Assembly: GCA_949295645.1 (NCBI GenBank)
Contig: CASFLY010000084.1
Span: 1 to 64,000, forward strand
Origin: an uncultured Bacteroidales bacterium
Lineage (GTDB): Bacteria > Bacteroidota > Bacteroidia > Bacteroidales > UBA932
Reading direction: 5' to 3'
DNA: 64,000 nt
The notes below the pieces were generated by a model. It did not search any database. It was not told the origin of the DNA and saw only the letters and a program-made list of their open reading frames with translations. The position numbers and the translations under genes were made by a program. Shown here piece after piece: positions 18,701 to 27,054 of the stretch (its first letter is position 1; the number at the start of each line of letters is the position of its first letter).

Positions 18701-18875
18701 GATCCTTTACCCGGATGGCAGCTCCTGCTACCGGCCCGTATTCATCCACGACGACACCGGACATCGGTTTCCCGCTCTGCCGGCCCTGTTCCTGCAGACC
18801 GGAACCGCTGCCGAAAGCGCCAGCCGGGCACACGGCAAGCAGGACCGCGACGAGTAAGCAGAATTTATTTTTCAT
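15750..18875 (-). CDS. SusC/RagA-family TonB-dependent transporter (pair B)
   Basis: About 1041 residues from the ATG at 18875, which opens the signal MKNKFCLLVAVLLAVCPAGA; the upstream in-frame extension to 18923 lacks signal character. Order: regulatory domain (SGVVVDEYGPVAGAAIRVKD to VTFLGYEDKEVTW), TonB-box region (DEVQVVAYGTVKK), plug (LVLVDGVERSFSQLDPNEI, VLKDASATAVFGVRGANGVILVTTKRGE) and a 22-strand barrel ending VINFGLKLGF. It is the first structural gene of PUL1, about 300 bases below the regulator gene. The gap carries no recognisable housekeeping promoter, which fits activation by the hybrid regulator. Confidence 0.95.
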   Translation of the reverse strand: MKNKFCLLVAVLLAVCPAGAFGSGSGLQEQGRQSGKPMSGVVVDEYGPVAGAAIRVKDLLTGTITDADGKFSMELREGDVLIVTFLGYEDKEVTWNGENPLTVRLEPDAYSLDEVQVVAYGTVKKVTVTGAISSMNSSDVMKTPSGSITNALSGKISGLASVQSKGQPGEDDATLYVRGVGSLSTDLSSPLVLVDGVERSFSQLDPNEIADITVLKDASATAVFGVRGANGVILVTTKRGEEGKVKINLSTSYAVQVPTRIPEFADSYSYATTYNRAALESGTPESSLPFTPAMIEAYRTHSSPYTYPDTDWAGLMLKKAALQTQHNFTMSGGTKTVKYFVSFGAYTQEGLYRVYETDYNSNYRYNRYNYRVNLDVNITKSTLMRINLGGRLSNQRTPNYNNATSTDLGKFFQEIYNTVPFNSAGIIDGRYVKVDEALLPSGFTTTDPLQNIYGRGYRLSLGNTLNFDYILEQKLDFLTKGLKLSVKGSYNSGVTQTKIREGWGDIYKASLDADNNVYISKTQEKTTLGYSESYGLARDWYIEAAANYERDFNHHHVSALAMYNQSMKYYPAGSYQGIPRAYVGFVGRVTYDYDTRYMADFSIGYNGSENFAPGKRFGVFPAGSLGWIITEENFMEPLKPWLSYLKLRASYGIVGNDNSGDNARFLYLPDSWTITGDGKGYNFGTGNSSNVPLAAESKVGNPNVTWETASKQNYGVDIQLFDHRLKGSFDYFIEHRKDILITQKTRPSWLAMQLPTMNLGKVDNRGCEISLKWEDRVKDFAYYVGINLSYAKNTIVYQDEIPQEYDWMMATGKPVGTWFGYKSDGFFTEEEAARYETEKGKTMPDYGDGMTFKAGDVKYKDLNGDMKIDYRDKAAIGYPIYPLFTGGLNLGFSFKGIDLSMTWTAATKTSRMLEQIWRIPFGEQNNQSLLQYHIDNQWTPEKGDAAKEPRISFENKRHNYEDSDLWLRDASYLRLKNLEIGYSLPAGVIKKLRLSQFRIYMSGFNLFTFDRLKIMDPEQTDTYNGDYPLVKVINFGLKLGF

Positions 18876-19179
18876 AATCGGTTCAGTGTTATCAGGAAAC
18901 TGTTCCGCTGCGGACAGTTCCATGTTGTTTCCGACAGCGAAGTAAGCGAAGCCCCTGAATCGGCGCCCCTAAAATCGTCCCGAAAAGTGCATAGCCCGGT
19001 CCTTTGGATTATTTGTGCCCCTTTTAGGACAATTCAGGCACGCCGCAGTGCACCCCAATTACACGTCCTGCCGGGGCGTCAGAACGGGCGCAATGCAAGG
19101 CCGCCAAGGGCGAGGCAACGGGAGTTTACTCCCCGTAAACGACCAAGCCGAACCCGCCGGCAACGCCGCAGTGCACCCG
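18876..19179. other. Regulator-susC intergenic region with a repeat element
   Basis: 304 bases with no credible gene. Contains two copies of a 16-base direct repeat (ACGCCGCAGTGCACCC at 19040-19055 and 19163-19178), an inverted repeat (GTTTAC at 19124-19129, GTAAAC at 19135-19140) and an 11-base arm CCGGGGCGTCA (19071-19081) whose reverse complement is at 19183-19193, just inside the regulator gene. No TAnnTTTG box for susC is visible on the minus strand. The region nearest susC should hold the activator site of the regulator, but I cannot point to it. Confidence 0.5.
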
Positions 19180-22100
19180 CTATGACGCCCCGGACCGGCG
19201 ATAAGACTGAGGCGAAACCTTATAATACTCCTTAAAACACCTGCTGAAATACCGCGGCGAAGAAAACCCGAGAGAATATGAAATTTCGGAAATATTGGAA
19301 TCGGGAGATTCGAGAAGCATTTTGGAGGCCTCTTGCATTTTGAGATTAAGGGTAAAATCATTAGGGGTTATTCCCAAAACGGCCTTGAAAAATGCAAACA
19401 TTTTGGAACGGCTCATGTTGAGGGAATCGGCAAGAGTGTCCATGTTGAACTGAGGATCGTCGAAATGGCTTTTTATGATGGAAGATGCCTTGTCTATGAT
19501 GATTTTGTCGGACATTTTGAGAGCGGATGGAGCTCCGGAAGGCTGATGGTTCTCATTTTTACGGAGAAGCAGTCTGCGGTTACGTACGAGATTGTCGCAG
19601 CGGGTCAGGAGAAGTTTTACATTGAAGGGCTTTTGTATATATTCGTCGGCACCGTATATATAGCCCATCATACGCTCTTCTTCGGAATCGATTGCTGTCA
19701 GAAGGACAACAGGGATATAGCATATCTCCAGATTAGTCTTGATTCTGCGGCAAAGTTCCTTCCCGGACATTCCGGGCATCATGACATCGCTTACGATCAG
19801 ATCCGGCAGGATTCCGGAAGCCAGGGAAAGGCCGTCATGCCCGTTTGAAGCCTTGCAGACCCGGTATGCCGGTGAAAATATCTGACAAAGCATTTCGAGC
19901 ATTTCCGCATCGTCATCCACTATCAGGACGGTAGGCCTGTCGTCGCCCGGGGCATCGGTCTCAGGAAGCGGCTCGGATTCCGTAATGTCCAGGGCTCCTG
20001 CCATATAGCCCTCGTCTATGGAATAGCCGACCTTTGTATGCTCCAGCTCCTCGCGGGAAAAATGGTCGTTGCCCAAAAGCAGCCCGACAGTAAAGACGCT
20101 GCCTTTTCCCGTACCCCCCCCCGTTACTTCGAGACTGCCTTTGTGGGCTTTCATGATTTCCCTTGAAAGTGCCAGGCCGATCCCGGTTCCGGAAACGGAA
20201 TCCCCGTCTCCGGACCTGTAGAACCTCTCGAAAATCCGTGTCCTGTCCTCCTCGGGGATCCCACGTCCCGAATCCGAGACGGAAATCTCCGCAGACTGAA
20301 GTTTTCTCCTGACACTCACTGCAATACGGCCTCCATCAGGAGTGTACTTGAAAGCATTCGACAGCAGATTGAAGATGACTTTCTGCATCTGCACGGGATC
20401 GAACCACGCATCTACTGACTTTTCCACCGGCTCGAACAGATATGCGATCTTCCTCGAGCGGGCAGTCTCCTCGAAAACCTGCCATACAGCCTGGGTAAAG
20501 CCGACCAGATCAAGCTGTTCCACTTTCAGTTTCAGAAATCCCTGCTCCTGCCTGCGAAAATCCAGAAGTTCGGAAATAAGCCTTTTCAGACGCATCGCGT
20601 TCGCCCTGATCTTCCCGAGTTTCCTGGCTACCGACGGAGAAAACGACTCGGTAAGCAGGAGATTTTCGATTTGCCCGGTTATCAACGTCAGCGGTGTCTT
20701 GAATTCATGCGAAACATCTGTAAAGAATCTCAGTTTCACTTTATTGAGCTCCTCTATCCGGGACTTTTCCTCTTTCTCTTTCCTCAGGGTATCGGCCCAT
20801 TCCTTTCTGTTCCGGCGCGATCTCCAGACAGCATAGCCCGCCAAGGCGGCAACGAGAGAATACAGCAGCAATGCCCACCACCTGGCATAGAGAGGCTTGC
20901 TGATCGATACCGACATTTCCCCGTACATTTCCTCCCCTGTCCTGTCACCCGCCGAACGGACTTTCAAAGTATATTTCCCCGGAGGCAGGTTAGTGTAGTT
21001 CAGGGTGCCGGATGTCGCGGGAATCCAGTCGGAATCGAAACCTTCGAGCATGTAGGAATATTCCACCTCGTTCAGATAAGGCACATAGTCCGACACTGAA
21101 ATGCCGATGCTGAGATTATTCTGGGATGAGGACAGGCGGAGTTCACGGGTAAAGGGCAATGAGTTTTCGAGTATGCCCGTCCCGTCATTCGGGAAGACCC
21201 TGGAATTGTTCACGTAAAGTTCGGAAAAATAGAAATTCCCGTCATTGGATTCCGGTCTGTAAAGGGAATTCTCGTCGAACGAGATCATCCCGTTCATCCC
21301 TCCTATAAAGACGATGTTGTCCAGACATTCGTATATTCCTCCGCCGTCTCCCGTCGAAAACACGTCCGTCTTTCCGACAGGCCGTCCGAGATCGGTAAAC
21401 GGAGAATAGAGGGTTACCCCGTTATCGGTAGTAATCAGGATGCCGTTCCTCGAAGTTTCGATGAGATTGTAGCAATAATTGCTCGCAAGATTGTTTTCAA
21501 GCCGGGAAAGAGTCCTGAACCCGTCAGTCTCGTAATCATACACTTTTACACCCTGTCCGAGCGTCGCGATATAAATCAGTCCGCTTGCGGTCTCGCATAT
21601 CCTGGTGACCCTGCAAGGCACCGACGTACTGTCCGTACGGACCGGTTCCGGCTTTCCGCCGGCCCGCAGATCCATCCGCGACAGCCCAGTCCTGCCGGCC
21701 ATCCACAGGACCTCCCGGGAATCGATGGTGAACGTCAGTACGGGCCCGTATGACAGCAGCCTTGAAAACCTGTCCGTCTCAGGGTCGAGAGTCCAGATGC
21801 CGTTCCGTGCCGAGACATACAGCAGCCCTTCATGGAAAAGCATACTGTATATTATATTGTCAGGCCCGCCGTTTCTTTCGACAGGGTAGTTGTAGAATCT
21901 CCCGCCCGTACAGTCGTACCTGCCCATCCCGCCGGTATGCGTTCCTACATACAGTACATCCCTCTCGCGGTCATAGGCGAGTGCCTTTATGTTGTCATGT
22001 CTGACGGAATTTCCGTCAGAGGCCCTGAAATAGCTGAATTTCCCGCTCTTGCGGTCGAAACAGTTAAGTCCTCCGCCGTCGGTGCATATCCACAGCCTCC

Positions 22101-23139
22101 TGTGCCTGTCCTCCAGCATCTGCCCCACGATAGGATAGTTCAGGCCTCCGGCACCGGCATCGCCCGCCTCGTAATACGTAAAGATGTCTCTGGAGGGATT
22201 CACATAATTCACCCCTCCGTAATATGTGCCGGCCCAGATGGTATTATGTCTGTCACGGTAGAGGGAAAACACCGAAGAATGCGAAAGCGAACCGGGCCGG
22301 GAGCTGTCAGCCGGGATCAAAGTGTATTCATCAGTGTAGGGATTGTATATCTGCAGCCCGTCGAAAGTGCCGAACCAGATATTCTGCTCCTCGTCCTCCG
22401 CGAATTCCCTTATCTGCCTGCTTGCCACCTTTCCCTCTCCGTACGGCTCCTTGCGCAGCACGCCGTCGCGTTTTATGGAATACAGGCCGTCCATCCTCGA
22501 AGCTATCCACAGCTCGTTTCTGCTGCTTTTGAAGATGCTGTATATCTCGATTCCGGGAAGAAGGTTCTGCAACGGTCCGCCATTGTCCGAAAGGAAAAGG
22601 CCTTTCGGACTTCCTGCCCAAATCCTGCCGTCCTCTATCAGGATGCAGAAAATCCCTTCCAGCCCGAGTTTTCTGACAAACACCTCCTGCCCCGACGCCG
22701 CATCGAACCTGTAGAGCGAATCGCTTACGGTGTACCAGGCATCCCCTCCGAACGATGTCAGCGCCCCGATTCCCGACGGCCGGACCATATTGAAGGTCTC
22801 CTGCCTGATGTCGTATCTGACCAGCGAACGTTCCGAACGGATGAAGACATCCCCGCGGCCGTCCCCTACTATCCTGCCGGCTTCGTTTCCTGTCAGGAAC
22901 CGGCTCCCGCTCTCCTGGATTCCCGCCGTTTCCGGCTTGAAGCCATGCACGCGCCTCCCGTCATAAAGATACACCCCTTCCCTTGTCCCGAACCACATCC
23001 TGCCGAGCGTGTCCTCGTAGATTGCAAGCACCGTAGGCTGCTCCAGACCTTCTGCAGGCCCTATTTTCCTGAAGTAGGGTGCACAAAGACACTGTTCCCG
23101 GAGCGCAGCGGCCAGAAACAGTACGAAAAGTATTTTCAT
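19180..23139 (-). CDS. Hybrid two-component system regulator of PUL1
   Basis: About 1319 residues from the ATG at 23139 (MKILFVLFLAAAL signal); the frame extends to a TTG at 23151. Order: periplasmic Reg_prop beta-propeller repeats (about 25-625, repeated GxxWxGT and GLxxYD motifs), Y_Y_Y domain (about 690-745), membrane segment (about 753-771), HisKA with phospho-His811 (DVSHEFKTPLTL), HATPase (NLLSNAFKYTPDGG, GTGIGLAL), receiver (VLIVDDDAEM, phospho-Asp1118 in SDVMMPG), and a C-terminal AraC-type HTH. One-protein sensor-regulators of this type bind an oligosaccharide in the periplasm and activate the adjacent PUL. Its position upstream of the operon fits that. Confidence 0.96.
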   Translation of the reverse strand: MKILFVLFLAAALREQCLCAPYFRKIGPAEGLEQPTVLAIYEDTLGRMWFGTREGVYLYDGRRVHGFKPETAGIQESGSRFLTGNEAGRIVGDGRGDVFIRSERSLVRYDIRQETFNMVRPSGIGALTSFGGDAWYTVSDSLYRFDAASGQEVFVRKLGLEGIFCILIEDGRIWAGSPKGLFLSDNGGPLQNLLPGIEIYSIFKSSRNELWIASRMDGLYSIKRDGVLRKEPYGEGKVASRQIREFAEDEEQNIWFGTFDGLQIYNPYTDEYTLIPADSSRPGSLSHSSVFSLYRDRHNTIWAGTYYGGVNYVNPSRDIFTYYEAGDAGAGGLNYPIVGQMLEDRHRRLWICTDGGGLNCFDRKSGKFSYFRASDGNSVRHDNIKALAYDRERDVLYVGTHTGGMGRYDCTGGRFYNYPVERNGGPDNIIYSMLFHEGLLYVSARNGIWTLDPETDRFSRLLSYGPVLTFTIDSREVLWMAGRTGLSRMDLRAGGKPEPVRTDSTSVPCRVTRICETASGLIYIATLGQGVKVYDYETDGFRTLSRLENNLASNYCYNLIETSRNGILITTDNGVTLYSPFTDLGRPVGKTDVFSTGDGGGIYECLDNIVFIGGMNGMISFDENSLYRPESNDGNFYFSELYVNNSRVFPNDGTGILENSLPFTRELRLSSSQNNLSIGISVSDYVPYLNEVEYSYMLEGFDSDWIPATSGTLNYTNLPPGKYTLKVRSAGDRTGEEMYGEMSVSISKPLYARWWALLLYSLVAALAGYAVWRSRRNRKEWADTLRKEKEEKSRIEELNKVKLRFFTDVSHEFKTPLTLITGQIENLLLTESFSPSVARKLGKIRANAMRLKRLISELLDFRRQEQGFLKLKVEQLDLVGFTQAVWQVFEETARSRKIAYLFEPVEKSVDAWFDPVQMQKVIFNLLSNAFKYTPDGGRIAVSVRRKLQSAEISVSDSGRGIPEEDRTRIFERFYRSGDGDSVSGTGIGLALSREIMKAHKGSLEVTGGGTGKGSVFTVGLLLGNDHFSREELEHTKVGYSIDEGYMAGALDITESEPLPETDAPGDDRPTVLIVDDDAEMLEMLCQIFSPAYRVCKASNGHDGLSLASGILPDLIVSDVMMPGMSGKELCRRIKTNLEICYIPVVLLTAIDSEEERMMGYIYGADEYIQKPFNVKLLLTRCDNLVRNRRLLLRKNENHQPSGAPSALKMSDKIIIDKASSIIKSHFDDPQFNMDTLADSLNMSRSKMFAFFKAVLGITPNDFTLNLKMQEASKMLLESPDSNISEISYSLGFSSPRYFSRCFKEYYKVSPQSYRRSGAS

Positions 23140-23184
23140 CAAGTTCCGCAAAGCGAGTACGGCTGTCAGTTATCAGTTCCATAG

Positions 23185-23215
23185 CAAAAATACGGATATT
23201 CTGCAGAACTTCAAT
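23185..23215 (-). promoter_or_regulatory. Promoter of the hybrid regulator gene
   Basis: On the minus strand, ATTG (23212-23215) is 19 bases from TATTTTTG (23185-23192), the Bacteroidota -33/-7 pattern. The -7 box is 45 bases upstream of the start codon. Confidence 0.55.
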
Positions 23216-23241
23216 ATTTTTCTGCCCCTGCGGGGCGTAAC

Positions 23242-23280
23242 AAAAAAGGTGATGGGCCGGACTTTCGCCCCATCACCTTC
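23242..23280 (-). terminator. Terminator of the AraC-type regulator gene
   Basis: An 11-bp perfect stem AAGGTGATGGG (23246-23256) / CCCATCACCTT (23269-23279); on the minus strand it is followed by a run of six T. It lies about 135 bases after the stop of the AraC-type gene and insulates the hybrid regulator. Confidence 0.85.
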
Positions 23281-23416
23281 CACACACCACGATTCAATTC
23301 TATCGGGAAACGGCATACGGCCGTCCCTCCCGTTGTTCATTATGCAGCGAAAATAAACAAACGGGAAACAGGGAAGGTTTCAAATTCTGAAAAAACGGGT
23401 CTCAAAAACCGAAAAA

Positions 23417-24523
23417 CTATTCCGTTATCCGGAGATATTCAGAAGGGGTAGTGCCTGTCCTTTTGCGGAAGCAGCGCAGAGCCGTGGCCTTCGAGCGGAA
23501 TCCGACATAAAAGAAAGCATCATAGACATTCTTGATTTTTCCCTGCCTGGCAAGTTCCAGAAAACAGTCGATCCGGTAGGAATTTATGAAATCCGAATAA
23601 TTCTCGTACCCGGCATCCTTGAGAGCCTGCGACAGGTAGCGGGTATTGGTGCCGATAAGGGCCGCCAGCCTGACAGCACTCATCTCCGGGCTGCGCCATA
23701 CCTCCTCGTCCTTCATCAGTCTGTCGAGTTTCTCCATCAGCGGATCCGCAAGTCCCGGCCGTTTCTGCGGCAGAGATTTCCCGGCTCCGGAGAAAACCGC
23801 GTCCGGCACCGGCTCCGGAACGTCCGTATCTTCCCGGGGCAGCGAAAAGCGGATAAAAAGTTCCTGATATGTTATGACTATGCAGAAGACCGTACAGACA
23901 CTCAGATGGGCGATGCTGACAGCCGCCGAGCCGGTCAGCATAAAAATGAAGTAAAGCACCGCGATGAGAGCTACCGTCATAGTGTATCTCACAATCCAGG
24001 CATTGGAAACGCGGCTGCGCCGCCAATTGTAAGGAATTACAAGCAGGACAGCGCAATACGGCAGAATCAGCACGACAAGGATGGCAAGGCGCAGCCAGAC
24101 GTCGGGTTCGCTTATGTTACGGACTATGTCGGCAAAGGACTGGAGCGTAGTGGCCCTTACCGGAAATACGGTCAGACAGAGCACCAGGAATATCCACGGA
24201 CTGAACATCAGGAAACCGCGTTTCAAGGTCAGCCAGCCGGGACTGATGACTTCGACAGGGTAAAGATACAAAATAATGATGGCAAGCAGGCCTCCGGAAA
24301 GATTCAGCAATGGCATGACACTTCCGGACTCTATGACTCCCGCCCGGACAAGAACCGACCGCAGGAAAAAAGCCATGGAAATAAGAATCCAGACTGCGGC
24401 AAGAAAAAGTCTGGAGCGGTCGCCTTCATCGCGACGCAACCACAAAAGAATCCCGCAAAGCAGGAATGCCGCTACGGAAAAATCCAGAACAAAACCCAAT
24501 GTAGCCATATCGACGACTTGCAT
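23417..24523 (-). CDS. Membrane-bound AraC-family transcriptional regulator
   Basis: 368 residues. The first about 230 residues form six or seven hydrophobic helices (FVLDFSVAAFLLCGILLWL, LFLAAVWILISMAFFL, LLAIIILYLYPVEVI, LMFSPWIFLVLCLTVF and others). The last about 100 form an AraC HTH: MSAVRLAALIGTNTRYLSQALKDAGYENYSDFINSYRI as the first helix pair, then NVYDAFFYVGFRSKATALRCFRKRTGTTPSEYLR. Such proteins sense a membrane or envelope signal and bind DNA from the membrane; the target is unknown. Start is ATG 24523, though ATG 24508 is also possible. It diverges from the transporter at 24661, which may be one target. Confidence 0.85.
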   Translation of the reverse strand: MQVVDMATLGFVLDFSVAAFLLCGILLWLRRDEGDRSRLFLAAVWILISMAFFLRSVLVRAGVIESGSVMPLLNLSGGLLAIIILYLYPVEVISPGWLTLKRGFLMFSPWIFLVLCLTVFPVRATTLQSFADIVRNISEPDVWLRLAILVVLILPYCAVLLVIPYNWRRSRVSNAWIVRYTMTVALIAVLYFIFMLTGSAAVSIAHLSVCTVFCIVITYQELFIRFSLPREDTDVPEPVPDAVFSGAGKSLPQKRPGLADPLMEKLDRLMKDEEVWRSPEMSAVRLAALIGTNTRYLSQALKDAGYENYSDFINSYRIDCFLELARQGKIKNVYDAFFYVGFRSKATALRCFRKRTGTTPSEYLRITE

Positions 24524-24562
24524 ATATTCCGAATAGAGTGTCCAGCAACCTTTTTATCCATA

Positions 24563-24594
24563 CAAAATTAAATATTTATCGGATTCCGGCCAAT
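24563..24594 (-). promoter_or_regulatory. Promoter of the AraC-type regulator gene
   Basis: Minus-strand ATTG (24591-24594), 20-base spacer, TAATTTTG (24563-24570): the Bacteroidota -33/-7 pattern, 40 bases before the start codon. Confidence 0.55.
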
Positions 24595-24612
24595 ATTGTC
24601 CGCCGTTAATAT

Positions 24613-24620
24613 TATCTTTG
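24613..24620 (+). promoter_or_regulatory. -7 box of the MFS transporter gene
   Basis: TATCTTTG matches TAnnTTTG, 40 bases before the ATG at 24661. No good -33 box at the usual spacing, so help from an activator is possible; the divergent AraC-type promoter is about 20 bases away. Confidence 0.45.
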
Positions 24621-24660
24621 GGCGATTTTTCACAGAAAGAGAAACATTAACCATTCGACC

Positions 24661-26037
24661 ATGAGTCTGTACTCATTTTACCGGATCAGCAAGCCGTCTG
24701 CGGACAAAGTGCCGGACGATGCCGTCCGGGATGTCTACAAGTCGCTGCGGCGCAAGACTTTCTGGGGTGCAACGATAGCCTACAGCCTGTACTATGTTTG
24801 CCGGCTGAGCCTGAGCGTCGTCAAGCAGCCTCTCATCGACTCGGAACTTCTGACGGCCGGGCAGCTGGGCATCATCGGCTCGGCGCTGCTGTTCGTCTAC
24901 GCCGTCGGCAAGTTTATGAACGGCTTCATCGCCGACTACTGCAACATCAGACGCTTTATGGCCACCGGACTGGCTGTTTCCGCCGTCATAAACCTGATAA
25001 TGGGCGTTTTGGGCTTCATCACCTCTTCAATCGGAATAGCCTCGATAGCCCTGTTCATCTCATTCGCCATTCTCTGGGGCATCAACGGCTGGATGCAGTC
25101 GATGGGCTCCCCTCCGGGCATCATCAACCTTTCCCGCTGGTTCCCGATGAACAAGAGGGGAACCTACTACGGGATTTTCAGCGCCAGCCCCTATCTCGGC
25201 GAATTCCTGTCATTCATCGTCATCGGAGCCATCGTAGGCACTTTCGGCTGGCAGTCCGGCTTCATCTTCTCAGCCGCGGCGGGCGTAGCCGGCACCCTTA
25301 TCATACTCTTTTTCGTAAGCGACACCCCGGAAAGCAAGGGACTGCCGTCAGTACAGGTCCTTTCGTCGGAAGAACCGAGAAAAGAAGACCGGATGAGAAC
25401 CGTAGAGGTCCAGAAAACGGTCCTGAAACATCCGGGCATCTGGGTTATCTCGGCCGCCAGCGCATTCATCTATATCACGAAATACGCAGTAGCGGGCTGG
25501 GGCGTACTCTTCCTGCAGAAGGAAAAACTGTTCTCGCTCGAGGAAGCCTCACAGATTATAGCATTTTCGGCCATCTTCGGCGTTCTCGGCACGGTCACTG
25601 CCGGGTGGCTCTCCGATTCCGTATTCAGGAGCGACCGCATCAAGCCGGCGATACTGTCCGGAATCCTCAGTTTCGTGTCTCTGGCCCTGTTCCTTTTCTC
25701 CGACGGAAGCTATATCGTCAACATCCTTTACATTTCCCTTTTCAGCCTTTCCATCGGAGTGCTCTACTGCATAGTAGCCGGGCTGATGGCAGTGGACATC
25801 GTTCCGAGGAAAGCCACCGGAGCAGCCCTGGGCATAGTCGGCATTTCGAGCTACATAGCAGCCGGAATCCAGGACATCGCCAGCGGGTATCTGATAGACG
25901 GGAATATGCAGAAAACCACAGAGATAGCCGACGCCGTCTATAACTTCACCCCGGTATCGGTCTTCTGGCTTACGGCAGCCCTGATATCTTTCCTCCTTCC
26001 GGTGCTGAACTGGAAGAAAATGATGAAAAATCAGTGA
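24661..26037 (+). CDS. MFS transporter, organophosphate:phosphate antiporter type
   Basis: 458 residues with about 12 hydrophobic helices. The N-terminal region (RRKTFWGATIAYSLYYVCRLSLSVVKQPL), the LLFVYAVGKFMNGFIADYCNIRRFM loop after helix 2 and the NGWMQSMGSPPGIINLSRWF segment are those of the GlpT/UhpT/UhpC (OPA) branch of the major facilitator superfamily. This branch exchanges glycerol-3-phosphate, hexose-6-phosphates or similar esters for phosphate across the inner membrane; some members are receptors. The substrate cannot be told from sequence. It stands alone on the plus strand, divergent from the AraC-type regulator. Confidence 0.87.
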   Translation: MSLYSFYRISKPSADKVPDDAVRDVYKSLRRKTFWGATIAYSLYYVCRLSLSVVKQPLIDSELLTAGQLGIIGSALLFVYAVGKFMNGFIADYCNIRRFMATGLAVSAVINLIMGVLGFITSSIGIASIALFISFAILWGINGWMQSMGSPPGIINLSRWFPMNKRGTYYGIFSASPYLGEFLSFIVIGAIVGTFGWQSGFIFSAAAGVAGTLIILFFVSDTPESKGLPSVQVLSSEEPRKEDRMRTVEVQKTVLKHPGIWVISAASAFIYITKYAVAGWGVLFLQKEKLFSLEEASQIIAFSAIFGVLGTVTAGWLSDSVFRSDRIKPAILSGILSFVSLALFLFSDGSYIVNILYISLFSLSIGVLYCIVAGLMAVDIVPRKATGAALGIVGISSYIAAGIQDIASGYLIDGNMQKTTEIADAVYNFTPVSVFWLTAALISFLLPVLNWKKMMKNQ

Positions 26038-26054
26038 ATTCCGCAGATTTTGCG

Positions 26055-26062
26055 TAAATTTG
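26055..26062 (+). promoter_or_regulatory. -7 box of the etfB-etfA-acd operon
   Basis: TAAATTTG, a full TAnnTTTG match, 95 bases before the etfB start. No clear -33 box. The leader is AT-rich just before the ATG (AATTAAAAATAATAACA), as is common for strongly translated Bacteroidota genes. Confidence 0.5.
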
Positions 26063-26157
26063 CAGGCTTGAAACATACGGACAAGCAGGCCCCGACGCTT
26101 CGGAGCGTGTCCGTTTCCCGCTGGGAATCAAATTATTATTAATTAAAAATAATAACA

Positions 26158-27051
26158 ATGAGTTTGAAAATTGTAGTATTGGCAAAACAAGTCCCTGACA
26201 CCCGTAATGTCGGGAAAGATGCCATGACGGCCGACGGTACCATAAACCGTGCGGCACTCCCTGCCATCTTCAACCCGGAAGACCTCAATGCCTTGGAGCA
26301 GGCTCTCCAGTTGAAAGAGAAGCATCCGGGCTCGACGGTCACTATGCTGACTATGGGACCGGGACGTGCAGCGGAGATCATTCGTGAAGGACTGTACCGC
26401 GGTGCAGACTGCGGCTATCTGCTTACTGACCGCGCATTCGCGGGAGCAGACACGCTGGCCACGTCATACGCATTGGCTACAGCCATCCGCAAGATAGGGG
26501 AATACGACCTCATCATCGGAGGACGTCAGGCCATAGACGGGGATACGGCCCAGGTAGGGCCACAGGTAGCCGAAAAGCTCGGCCTTGCTCAGGTGACATA
26601 CGCGGAAGAGATTCTCGACGTGGATGAAGCCGCAGGGAAGGTGACCATCAAGCGCCATATCGACGGAGGCGTAGAGACGGTAACGGCGCCGCTCCCCCTT
26701 GTCGTCACGGTAAACGGAAGCGCAGCCCCGTGCCGTCCGCGCAATGCCAAACTGGTACAGAAATACAAACGCGCCCTCGGCGCACAGGAAAAGGCGGAAT
26801 TCGCGAAAAACGGCACAGAGGTACCGTATGCAGACCTGTATGCGGCACGCCCTTACCTTAATATTACGGAGTGGAGTGCCGCCGATGTCGATGCGGACCT
26901 GGCGCAGTGCGGTCTGAGCGGTTCTCCGACAAAGGTAAAGGCCATCCAGAACATTTCGTTCCAGGCCAAGGAAAGCAAGACCCTGACCGGAAGCGACGCC
27001 GATGTCGAAGGGCTGATTGTAGAACTTTTATCAAACCATACGATAGGATAA
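26158..27051 (+). CDS. etfB: Electron transfer flavoprotein, beta subunit
   Basis: 297 residues, full length for the family. The start SLKIVVLAKQVPDTRNV, the GADCGYLLTDRAFAGADTLATSYALATAI segment, and the family signature IGGRQAIDGDTAQVGPQVAEKLGLAQVTY are visible. With EtfA it forms the flavin heterodimer that takes electrons from acyl-CoA dehydrogenase in the cytoplasm. etfA begins 3 bases after its stop and the dehydrogenase follows, so the three form one operon. Whether this EtfAB is of the electron-bifurcating type cannot be decided by eye. Confidence 0.95.
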   Translation: MSLKIVVLAKQVPDTRNVGKDAMTADGTINRAALPAIFNPEDLNALEQALQLKEKHPGSTVTMLTMGPGRAAEIIREGLYRGADCGYLLTDRAFAGADTLATSYALATAIRKIGEYDLIIGGRQAIDGDTAQVGPQVAEKLGLAQVTYAEEILDVDEAAGKVTIKRHIDGGVETVTAPLPLVVTVNGSAAPCRPRNAKLVQKYKRALGAQEKAEFAKNGTEVPYADLYAARPYLNITEWSAADVDADLAQCGLSGSPTKVKAIQNISFQAKESKTLTGSDADVEGLIVELLSNHTIG

Positions 27052-27054
27052 GTC

